Part shown: positions 1 to 5,002 of the stretch, one piece after another
Layout of the letters: every line of letters begins with the position of its first letter
Numbering within the stretch: position 1 is the stretch's first letter
Assembly (NCBI GenBank): GCA_026419315.1
Contig: JANZZQ010000087.1
Location: forward strand, 1-5,002
DNA: 5,002 nucleotides
Source of the DNA: Armatimonadota bacterium
GTDB lineage: Bacteria > Armatimonadota > Fervidibacteria > Fervidibacterales > Fervidibacteraceae
Reading direction: 5' to 3'
The notes under the pieces: generated by a model
The model's database searches: none
Told to the model about the DNA's origin: nothing
The model's input: the letters and a program-made list of their open reading frames with translations, nothing else
Program-made: the position numbers and the translations under genes

Positions 1-1
1 C

Positions 2-580
2 CCCTCAACTCTCTCGTTGGCTGCAACGCAGTTGGTAGGGGCATTGAAGGTTCTCATCGGCGAAGAAATCGTTGAGGAACCAAAGGAACGAAAGCGAGAG
101 CCGGTGCTGCGAATTCGTGAGCAAAAATCGCCCGTTGAATTCTCCGAATTGGTCATAACATCTGCTGAGGAATTGGCTGAACTGATGAGAACGGGTTTGC
201 CAGAGTGGATTAAATCCGTCGTTGCAAAAGCAACCGGCATTGCCGAGAAAGTAGCATCCAAAGCGACGGAAGAAGTCTGCAAACCTGTGGAGACCGTTGT
301 TGTTGAGCGAGAGGAAAAACGAGAGGAAGAACAGGAAAAAGAGCGGGAAGAAACTACAGAGCAGGTTGAACGAAAGAGCGTGTCGGAGAGGCTGGAGGAA
401 CTTGGCGAATTGGTTGAAGACATCACCGAGGAGTTGGCAGAAGTTGAGGAAGAGCTCGCTGAAGCAATTGAAGAGGGTTACTTGACAGAAGAGTTAAAAG
501 CCCACCTTGAGTCAAAGCGCGCTCGCCTGCGCCAGAAGTTGAAAGAAACTCTGCAAGCAATTCAGGCTGCCTTGGAGTAG
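2..580 (+). CDS. Glutamate-rich coiled-coil protein of unknown function, 5' end outside window
   Basis: I do not recognise this protein. The frame is open to the left edge, giving 192 residues, and it ends at TAG 578-580. The TTG at 17 has no Shine-Dalgarno sequence before it, so the true start is probably upstream and the gene is partial. The visible N-terminal third is mixed, with a segment around residues 45-85 that looks helical and amphipathic. Residues about 98-125 are almost only Glu, Arg, Lys and Gln, like a charged single alpha-helix. Residues about 130-190 show Leu, Ile and Val at coiled-coil spacing in a very acidic background, then a basic stretch near the end (KRARLRQKLK). There are no Cys pairs, no enzyme motif, and no signal peptide or membrane segment in the visible part. 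A structural, scaffolding or cell-surface role is possible but is only a guess. A terminator-like hairpin follows directly, so this is the last gene of its transcript. Confidence 0.72.
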   Translation, partial: PSTLSLAATQLVGALKVLIGEEIVEEPKERKREPVLRIREQKSPVEFSELVITSAEELAELMRTGLPEWIKSVVAKATGIAEKVASKATEEVCKPVETVVVEREEKREEEQEKEREETTEQVERKSVSERLEELGELVEDITEELAEVEEELAEAIEEGYLTEELKAHLESKRARLRQKLKETLQAIQAALE

Positions 581-587
581 ACACTGA

Positions 588-656
588 AAAAACACGAAGG
601 AAGTTGAGCCTTGATTGGCTTTGCTTCCCCTTCGTTGTCCCCAAAGGGGTGTTTTT
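588..656 (+). terminator. Branched terminator-like hairpin after the coiled-coil gene
   Basis: Several complementary segments nest within this stretch. AAAAACAC at 588-595 pairs with GTGTTTTT at 649-656. ACGAAGG at 594-600 pairs with CCTTCGT at 629-635, and AGCC at 607-610 pairs with GGCT at 617-620 inside it. A short CCCC-AAA-GGGG hairpin at 639-649 sits directly before GTGTTTTT. These pairings partly overlap and need not all form at once. A G/C hairpin followed by a T-run, eight bases after the TAG at 580, fits an intrinsic terminator. The A-run on the other side means it could also work in reverse. No thermodynamic calculation was done. Confidence 0.6.
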
Positions 657-681
657 GTCGTGAAGCGGGAGATTTATCAAA

Positions 682-2198
682 GTGCCTGCGCCTTCTGCTC
701 GTGTGAAAGGACCGGGAAAAAAACCGATATTTAAGCGAGTCCAGTGTCTATTGACAATTGCGTTGAATGCTTCATTGGGCAAGTACGATTCAGTGTGGCG
801 ACCCCCCTAACTGAACGGCCTCGGATTCCCGCCGTTAAGGTCGGTCTTCCACCCAAAATTGACGGCGAAGATGATGATGTGTGGCGGAAGTTTACTGAGG
901 TGACTGATTTTTGGCAAACTGACCGAGACGAACTTGCAAGGGAACAGACAGAGGTTTGGATTTGCTACGGTGATATCAACCTATACATCGCTTCCCTTTG
1001 CTGCGATTCCTGACTGAACCTTATCCGTGCCCAGCGGCGGAAGCGTGGCAGCAGCTTTCGCGATGACAGCCTTGATGTTGACGACATTACTGTGAACATA
1101 GACCCTTTGAATCAACCCCGTGTTTTCGGAGGCACTATTTACACTTTTTAAATCAACCCGTTGGGCACGCAAAATGAGGAGATTCTTGGCGGAGCGGTAG
1201 CGAAAATTGAGTGGCAGAGCGATTGGCAGGCAAAAGCGAAAATTTACAGAAAAAGGTTGGCAAGCAGAGATAGCCATTCCTTTCCGCATCTTCAGGCTCC
1301 CCAAAAAGCCAAAGGCTTTTGGCATTTGGTTTTACCGATTCGTTCCACCACCACGCCTTGAAGTTAGCACTTTCCCTTACAGGAGAGGACAAGCCGTTAG
1401 CAACACTTCTGAATGGGGACCATTAGACTTGCCTAAAGTTTAAATCCCCAATGCTGTTCATGACATCAACGAGTTTGGCTTTGGGTGGTGATGAAGACAA
1501 AGGGATTCGCAGTGGCTTGGATGTCAAACAACATTTGCCTGACGGCTTGCAATGGCAGATGACACTTAACCCTGACTTCCGAAATGTTGAAGATGTCGTT
1601 GAAACCATTGACTTTACTTGTGTTCCTCGCCTTTTACCCGACCGAAGACCTTTCTTCACCGAAGGGCAAGACTATTTCCCGCCACGCTTCATGTTTTACA
1701 GCCGTAATGTTAAGGATGCGTTGTTAGGGACGAAATTGTTCGGAAAAGTTGGGCGGGCGGGGGTTGGTATTCTCAGCGCTTACGAGACCCATTCACAAAT
1801 GTCTTTGACCGATTCCGCTCTGGCAGTGTTAGTTACCAATGGGGGAGGAAAGTAGCGGGGAAAACTATGGTTTTTTGGCTTTGAACCAATCCTTCCACTT
1901 TTCCTATAGATGGTCGCTGAACCTCAGCTATGAGAGGCTGCAGCATGAGCGGAGGACATATCAGTTAGTTGTCTCTGGCGTTTACGATTTGACGCCTGAG
2001 AGGTCATTGGTTTTTCGTTGGGTCAAAGGTTCTACGCCTAAACCAGGTGAACCGAAAACGCTTTTGCCCATTGACAACATCTACTTCGGCCTCCGTCAGT
2101 TCTCTCGCAAGGGCATGGACGTTTACCTCTTGCTTGGCGAACCCAATGCACAGTAAACGAAAGTCGGGTTTTGGGTTAAAGTTGCTCGGGTGTTTTGA
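682..2198 (+). pseudogene. Decayed DUF5916-type protein (CBM9-like domain plus outer-membrane barrel)
   Basis: Family landmarks appear in the right order but in different frames. GTG 682 (GGGAG at 667-671 before it) opens a basic N-region (KKPIFKR, 718-738) and a hydrophobic stretch LLTIALNASLG (748-780), a probable signal peptide. The frame then changes, most likely at the C6 run near 801-806. The CBM9-like domain follows (PKIDG ending at 866; TEVWICYGDINLY), is broken by TGA 1011-1013, and continues in frame to TAA 1149-1151. NPLGTQNEE comes next (from 1155). A frame change at the A-run near 1250 leads to GWQAEIAIPF (1255-1284). Another change near 1440 leads to NPDF (1568-1579), RRPFFTEG (1643-1666) and FYSR (1694-1705). 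TAG 1853-1855 ends that frame. The barrel end then reads from about 1857 to GEPNA, TAA 2154-2156, and a last strand VKVARVF before TGA 2198. About 505 codons remain, against the roughly 700 or more usual in this family, so barrel sequence is missing near 1850. Such proteins are generally poorly characterised secreted or outer-membrane proteins. The family assignment is from memory of its motifs. Confidence 0.85.
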
Positions 2199-2308
2199 AG
2201 GGGTAAACCGATGAATAGTTTTTTTTCCTTTCGATGCCTCCTCAGTGCCCAAAAACGAATCACATGTTAGGCTAAAGCCTGTAGCGTGGGGATTCTTTTG
2301 TCAGCCAA
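2199..2308. other. Convergent spacer between the pseudogene and purA
   Basis: No gene was found here. An eight-base T-run at 2219-2226 follows only a weak AAAC/GTTT pairing, so it is a poor terminator candidate for the pseudogene. A short palindrome lies at 2269-2280. On the purA (minus) strand that palindrome could form a small hairpin, but the nearest T-run is about a dozen bases further on, so it is not a standard intrinsic terminator either. Confidence 0.5.
2269..2280. repeat. Short palindrome AGGCTAAAGCCT, possible dispersed repeat
   Basis: AGGCT and AGCCT form a perfect 5-bp inverted repeat around AA. It stands between two convergent genes, where REP-like palindromes often lie. Only one copy is in this window, so its repeat status is inferred from form and position alone. 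Confidence 0.3.
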
Positions 2309-3607
2309 TCACCAAATTGACGGTGCGTTTGGGAGGGGAATCACAGCGCTGCGCTCAGGTCCAACGGAAACAGTTGCTATTGGAACACCAATCAGTTCTT
2401 GCAACCTCATCACGAACCTTTGAGCGTTTGATGGTAGTTGTTCCCATGACCGACACTCTGACAAAGGTTCGTCCCAACCCGGCAAAGTTTCGTAAACAGG
2501 TTCAACTTCTTCAAGGACGCAAACTTCAGCGGGAAAAGTTGTCAATATCTCGTTGCGCCAGCGGTAGGCAACGCAAATTTTGATTTCAGGGTAACCGGAA
2601 AGGACATCAAGTTTTGTCAAGGCTATAGCTGTGCAGCCATTGACCATTGCAGCGTATCGAACCAAAACGGCGTCAAACCAACCGCATCTTCGTGGGCGTC
2701 CCGTCGTTGCTCCGTATTCTCGTCCCTTTTCTCGGAGTCTAACTTGTTCTTCGCCTTGAAGTTCGGTTGGGAAAGGCCCTTCACCAACCCGAGTTGTGTA
2801 TGCTTTTGCTATGCCCAGCACTGAAGTGATTTTGGTTGGGGGCAACCCACTTCCGGTGCAAGCACCGCCGGCAGTTGTGTTGGATGAAGTGACGAAGGGG
2901 TAAGTTCCGAAATCAACATCAAGACCAGTTCCCTGTGCTCCTTCAAGCAAAATCCTTTTACCAGCGTTAGCTTGCTCGTTCAACCATGTCACTGTGTCAC
3001 AGATGTAGGAGTTCAGCTTTTGTGCGTATTGGAACAACTCATTCAGAATTTCATTGAAGTTGGGTCTGGTCTCTGGTGGAAGGGCGTTGAAGAAGGCCTG
3101 TTTTTGCTCCCAATTGGTTCTCAGTTTTTCCTCCAACCGTTCTGGGTAGCGAAGGTCGCCGACCCGAACCCCAACTCTGTCAACTTTGTCGACATAAGTT
3201 GGACCAACTCCTCTCCTCGTCGTGCCTAATCTCAAGCGGGCACCAGCCATTTCTCTCGCTGTGTCCAGCATCCGATGGTAAGGTAAAGTCAAATGAGCCC
3301 TATCGCTGATTCTCAATCTTTCGGGCGTGATCGAGATGCCGAGGGAAGATAGGGCGTCAATTTCTTCCAAAAGTGCTTTCGGGTCAACCACTACACCGTT
3401 GCCAATAACGCATGTTGTGTGCTCGTGGGTGATGCCTGAAGGGATAAGGTGCAAGGCGACGGGTTTGCTTTTGTAGATAACGGTGTGGCCTGCATTGGCC
3501 CCCCCTTGAAACCTAACGACGATATCTGCTTCACGAGCCAAAGAGTCAACCATCGCCCCTTTCCCTTCATCTCCCCATTGAGTCCCAACAACGACAACTA
3601 CGGGCAT
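2309..3607 (-). CDS. purA: Adenylosuccinate synthetase
   Basis: PurA is a cytosolic enzyme that joins IMP and L-aspartate at the expense of GTP, giving adenylosuccinate, the first committed step from IMP to AMP. The protein has 432 residues, the usual bacterial length. Visible motifs are the P-loop-like GTQWGDEGKG (8-17) with catalytic Asp13, and GGANAGHT (35-42) with catalytic His41. Also present are the IMP loop GTTRRGVGPTY (128-138), LLEGAQGTGLDVDFGTYPFVT (220-240, given in part), GATTGRPRRCGWFD (299-312), the guanine-binding TKLD (331-334) and SVGPERSAVIP (414-424). The frame extends six codons further to an ATG at 3625. I chose the ATG at 3605-3607 because GGAGGAGG (3616-3623, minus) lies eight bases before it, and because this start puts Asp13 and His41 at their usual numbers. 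The gene is intact, stands alone on this strand, is divergent from the response regulator and convergent with the pseudogene. A promoter is visible just upstream. The tail after SVGPERSAVIP (LPNAPSIW) is slightly long but unremarkable. Confidence 0.98.
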   Translation of the reverse strand: MPVVVVVGTQWGDEGKGAMVDSLAREADIVVRFQGGANAGHTVIYKSKPVALHLIPSGITHEHTTCVIGNGVVVDPKALLEEIDALSSLGISITPERLRISDRAHLTLPYHRMLDTAREMAGARLRLGTTRRGVGPTYVDKVDRVGVRVGDLRYPERLEEKLRTNWEQKQAFFNALPPETRPNFNEILNELFQYAQKLNSYICDTVTWLNEQANAGKRILLEGAQGTGLDVDFGTYPFVTSSNTTAGGACTGSGLPPTKITSVLGIAKAYTTRVGEGPFPTELQGEEQVRLREKGREYGATTGRPRRCGWFDAVLVRYAAMVNGCTAIALTKLDVLSGYPEIKICVAYRWRNEILTTFPAEVCVLEEVEPVYETLPGWDEPLSECRSWEQLPSNAQRFVMRLQELIGVPIATVSVGPERSAVIPLPNAPSIW

Positions 3608-3615
3608 GGTTTCTT

Positions 3616-3623
3616 CCTCCTCC
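3616..3623 (-). promoter_or_regulatory. purA ribosome binding site
   Basis: GGAGGAGG on the minus strand lies eight bases before the ATG at 3607. It falls inside the longer possible frame that would start at 3625, where it would code for Glu residues. This argues that the longer start is not the real one. Confidence 0.8.
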
Positions 3624-3646
3624 ATTTTGCAAAACTCGCAGCAACG

Positions 3647-3655
3647 ATTATAGCA
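3647..3655 (-). promoter_or_regulatory. purA promoter, extended -10
   Basis: The minus strand reads TGCTATAAT, a perfect extended -10 element (TGn plus TATAAT). At the expected distance upstream (3670-3675) the minus strand reads CGTCAA, which is a poor -35, as is common when an extended -10 is present. The start of transcription should lie near 3640, leaving a leader of about 30 bases before the ATG at 3607. No riboswitch would fit in that leader. Confidence 0.7.
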
Positions 3656-3669
3656 GGAAGTTAACTACC

Positions 3670-3698
3670 TTGACGCTGTCCCTTCACAGTGTTATAAG
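3670..3698 (+). promoter_or_regulatory. Sigma-70-type promoter of the response regulator
   Basis: TTGACG at 3670-3675 and TATAAG at 3693-3698 are separated by 17 bases, each one mismatch from consensus. Transcription should begin near 3705, giving a leader of about 64 bases to the ATG at 3769. The -35 occupies the same bases where the purA -35 would sit on the other strand, so the two promoters are back to back with overlapping upstream regions. Confidence 0.75.
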
Positions 3699-3703
3699 TG
3701 TTA
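3688..3703 (+). repeat. 7-bp direct repeat overlapping the -10 of the response regulator promoter
   Basis: AGTGTTA occurs at 3688-3694 and again at 3697-3703, nine bases apart from start to start, covering the TATAAG box. It could be a repressor site or could be chance, since seven-base repeats are not rare. Confidence 0.3.
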
Positions 3704-3753
3704 AGGGCGCTTTTGGGTTTGGACAATACGGAATGGAAACCGAACCGCAGGAG

Positions 3754-3761
3754 AGAGGTGA
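3754..3761 (+). promoter_or_regulatory. Response regulator ribosome binding site
   Basis: AGAGGTGA, a near-complete match to the Shine-Dalgarno consensus, ends seven bases before the ATG at 3769. It decides the start over the in-frame ATG at 3733 and the TTG at 3670. Confidence 0.75.
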
Positions 3762-3768
3762 AACTCAA

Positions 3769-4191
3769 ATGACAACGCAGCCTGCAATTGGTCAGAAAAA
3801 ACGAGTCCTGGTGGTGGACGACGAAAGACACATTGTTCGCCTCGTTCAAGTCAACCTGGAGCGGCAAGGTTACGAGGTTTTAACCGCTTACGATGGGGTT
3901 GAGTGCTTGGAGAAAGCGAAAACGGAAAAACCCGACCTTATTGTCCTTGATGTGATGATGCCTCGCATGGACGGATTTGAAGCACTGCAGCGACTTAAAA
4001 CTGACCCTGAAACAAGCCACATTCCCGTCATCATGCTGACAGCGAGGGCACAAGACCGAGACGTCTTGCAAGGCTACCAGTATGGCGCCGACTTGTATTT
4101 GACCAAACCTTTCAGCCCACTTGAGTTGATTTCGCTCGTCAAGCGGGTTTTTGAGAGCCAGGAAGAAGAGGGCAGCACATACAGGCTGTAG
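3769..4191 (+). CDS. Stand-alone receiver-domain response regulator (CheY/Spo0F type)
   Basis: The 140-residue protein is one receiver domain with no output domain. Such proteins take a phosphoryl group from a histidine kinase and act through protein contact, in the cytosol. The full set of receiver residues is present: acidic pair Asp17-Asp18 in VLVVDDERH, phosphoacceptor Asp61 in LIVLDVMMPRMDG, switch Thr91 in VIMLTARA, and Lys113 in YLTKPFSPLEL. About nine polar residues precede the domain. The C-terminus ends soon after the last helix (FESQEEEGSTYRL). The start is set by the Shine-Dalgarno sequence at 3754-3761; the in-frame TTG at 3670 lies in the promoter and cannot be used from it. No kinase or DNA-binding partner is encoded in the window. 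The gene is divergent from purA and has its own promoter. Whether the FGGY kinase downstream shares its transcript is open. The sequence resembles the receivers of PhoB/PleD-type regulators, which often exist as orphans. The partner and process are unknown. Confidence 0.93.
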   Translation: MTTQPAIGQKKRVLVVDDERHIVRLVQVNLERQGYEVLTAYDGVECLEKAKTEKPDLIVLDVMMPRMDGFEALQRLKTDPETSHIPVIMLTARAQDRDVLQGYQYGADLYLTKPFSPLELISLVKRVFESQEEEGSTYRL

Positions 4192-4230
4192 CTGTTTCGA
4201 TTCCATCGGCACCTGAATTGCTTCTTTGGG

Positions 4231-4250
4231 TTGGTCTCATTTGGTCTCGT
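4231..4250 (+). repeat. Tandem 10-bp repeat upstream of the kinase gene
   Basis: TTGGTCTCAT is followed directly by TTGGTCTCGT, two copies with one mismatch. The spacing is about one helical turn, so a regulator could bind both on one face. It lies about 90 bases before the kinase start. Function is not known. Confidence 0.45.
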
Positions 4251-4320
4251 TTTATTTGAGGCTAACAGAAAAGCGTGGGATAGTGAGGGAACAGGAGTAG
4301 AAAATCCGGAAATCAAGTAT

Positions 4321-4330
4321 GGTGGGGTGA
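4321..4330 (+). promoter_or_regulatory. Kinase ribosome binding site
   Basis: GGTGGGGTGA ends six bases before the ATG at 4337 and its GGGGTGA part resembles the Shine-Dalgarno consensus. The ATG at 4319 is in frame but meets TGA after three codons, so 4337 is the start. Confidence 0.6.
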
Positions 4331-4336
4331 GAAGGG

Positions 4337-5002
4337 ATGGCAATCAGGGCGTTTTTGGGGTTGGATGTTGGAACGCAAAGTGTCAAGGGAAGGGCAATTG
4401 ACGATCAAGGGAATTTGTTGGCAGAAGCGAGCACAGAGTATCCCCTGTACATACCTCAGCCAGGTTGGACGGAACAGGAACCCATTGAAATGTGGCAGGC
4501 AGCCTGCGAGACCATCCGAAAGGTCGTTGATGCCCTTCAGCGGCGAGAGCCACCCGCTGAAATAGTTTCCGTCTGCGCTACAGGTCAAATGCACACGATG
4601 ATTTTGCTTGATAAGGACAAGCAACCGTTAGGTAGGGCTCTGCTTTGGAACGATGGGCGGGCAGCAAAGGACGCAGAAGAGGGGGCAGAAATACTTAAGA
4701 GCAAATTGGGTGAGCGCTACCTCGTTGACACGATCTGCAATGATTTCCTTGCAAACTGGACTGGTGCTCACTTGTTCTATGTTCGCAACAGGGCTGAGGA
4801 GTTTTCGAAAGGCGTTCGCAACTTTGAGACAGAGCGTTGGGCAAAGGCTTGGGAGAACGCCTTCTCTTTCGTCACTCCCCGCGATTTCATCGTCCTCCAG
4901 TTAACGGGCGAAGTTGCGATGGACATGTGCGGTGGCTCGGAGACTTCTCTGATGGACATCCCCAGCAAGAAGTGGGCTTTAGATGCTTTCAAAGCCTTAG
5001 GT
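4337..5002 (+). CDS. FGGY-family sugar kinase, xylulokinase-like, 3' end outside window
   Basis: The first 222 codons of a protein that would be about 500 residues long. FGGY kinases phosphorylate sugars with ATP in the cytosol; xylulokinase makes D-xylulose 5-phosphate for the pentose phosphate pathway. The N-terminal actin-like domain shows the phosphate-binding GLDVGTQSVKG (8-18) with conserved Asp10, PGWTEQEPIEMW (42-53), ATGQMHTMILLD (81-92), LLWNDGR (102-108), TPRDFIVLQLTGE (180-192) and DMCGGSETSLMDI (196-208). GQMH, WNDGR and the PRDF/LTGE pair match the xylulokinase branch better than glycerol kinase. Residues 130-178 are unlike E. coli XylB: its TGN...GFTAPKLLW segment is replaced by a different one, and about 15 extra residues seem to precede TPRDF. 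The substrate could therefore be another sugar. The catalytic base Asp and the FGGY_C domain lie beyond the edge. The gene follows the response regulator after 145 bases. Confidence 0.88.
   Translation, partial: MAIRAFLGLDVGTQSVKGRAIDDQGNLLAEASTEYPLYIPQPGWTEQEPIEMWQAACETIRKVVDALQRREPPAEIVSVCATGQMHTMILLDKDKQPLGRALLWNDGRAAKDAEEGAEILKSKLGERYLVDTICNDFLANWTGAHLFYVRNRAEEFSKGVRNFETERWAKAWENAFSFVTPRDFIVLQLTGEVAMDMCGGSETSLMDIPSKKWALDAFKALG

Larger units (their letters stand above)
4192..4336. other. Spacer between response regulator and sugar kinase
   Basis: No gene, clear hairpin terminator or strong promoter is seen in these 145 bases. TTGGTC at 4241-4246 with TAACAG at 4263-4268 (16-base spacing) is the best promoter-like pair and is weak. 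A tandem repeat lies at 4231-4250. Without a terminator, read-through from the response regulator into the kinase is possible. Confidence 0.45.

Noticed and set aside
751..756. Perfect TTGACA box
   Set aside because: No -10-like sequence lies at 16-18 bases (774-779 reads ATTGGG), and the box falls inside the coding remnant of the pseudogene.
423..782. Minus-strand open frame of 119 codons
   Set aside because: It is antisense to the coiled-coil gene, runs across the terminator into the pseudogene start, and its product shows no recognisable family.
981..1392. Two overlapping minus-strand open frames
   Set aside because: Both are antisense to clear DUF5916-like coding remnants and have no motifs or ribosome binding site.
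682..2198. Recoding (programmed frameshifts or stop read-through) as explanation of the broken gene
   Set aside because: The stops are of different kinds (TGA, TAA, TAG), there are several unrelated frame changes, no slippery site with downstream structure is evident, and barrel sequence is missing. Decay explains it more simply.
2245..2583. Plus-strand open frame over the purA 3' end
   Set aside because: It is a shadow of the strongly conserved PurA coding sequence on the other strand.
3608..3625. Six-residue longer PurA start (M-E-E-E-E-T)
   Set aside because: The Glu codons are the Shine-Dalgarno sequence of the downstream ATG, and the longer form does not match the family's N-terminus.
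3670..3768. Longer N-terminus of the response regulator from TTG 3670 or ATG 3733
   Set aside because: TTG 3670 is the -35 box itself. ATG 3733 lacks a good Shine-Dalgarno sequence, while ATG 3769 has one and starts a normal-length receiver.
4653..4904. Plus-strand open frame of 83 codons
   Set aside because: It lies in another frame inside the FGGY kinase, whose motifs continue through the region.
1..5002. CRISPR array, tRNA, rRNA, transposase or insertion-sequence ends
   Set aside because: No regularly spaced repeats, cloverleaf-like segments, transposase motifs or long terminal inverted repeats were seen on reading both strands.

Overview
The window reads as an ordinary bacterial chromosome segment of middling G+C. 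It has four recognisable genes, one heavily decayed gene, and short spacers with readable promoter and ribosome-binding signals. No mobile element, CRISPR array, tRNA or rRNA was seen. The taxon cannot be fixed from the sequence. The style of the receiver protein, the sugar kinase, and the outer-membrane DUF5916-type remnant would fit a diderm, possibly thermophilic lineage such as Armatimonadota, but this is a tentative guess. The decayed gene must have had an outer membrane to serve, because its remains include a signal-peptide-like segment and a C-terminal beta strand ending in Phe.

Layout from left to right. Bases 2-580 (+) carry the 3' part of a glutamate-rich coiled-coil protein of unknown function, followed by a branched, terminator-like hairpin at 588-656. 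Bases 682-2198 (+) hold the wreck of a DUF5916-type protein (N-terminal CBM9-like domain plus outer-membrane barrel). It is scattered over all three forward frames, with three in-frame stops, at least three other frame changes and an apparent internal deletion of much of the barrel. Bases 2309-3607 (-) encode a complete adenylosuccinate synthetase (PurA), convergent with the pseudogene. Bases 3769-4191 (+) encode a stand-alone receiver-domain response regulator, divergent from purA. Bases 4337-5002 (+) are the N-terminal 222 codons of a xylulokinase-like FGGY sugar kinase that runs off the window.

The best regulatory region is the purA/response-regulator divergent spacer. It has a TTGACG-17-TATAAG promoter rightward and an extended -10 (TGCTATAAT) promoter leftward, and their upstream halves overlap. 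Both genes have clear Shine-Dalgarno sequences that fix their starts downstream of the longest possible reading frames.

The genes do not form one pathway: PurA is housekeeping purine synthesis, the receiver is an orphan signalling module, and the kinase belongs to sugar catabolism. I see no convincing undescribed system. The points most worth following up are the reconstructed pseudogene, the overlapping divergent promoters, the atypical central region of the FGGY kinase, and the uncharacterised coiled-coil protein.
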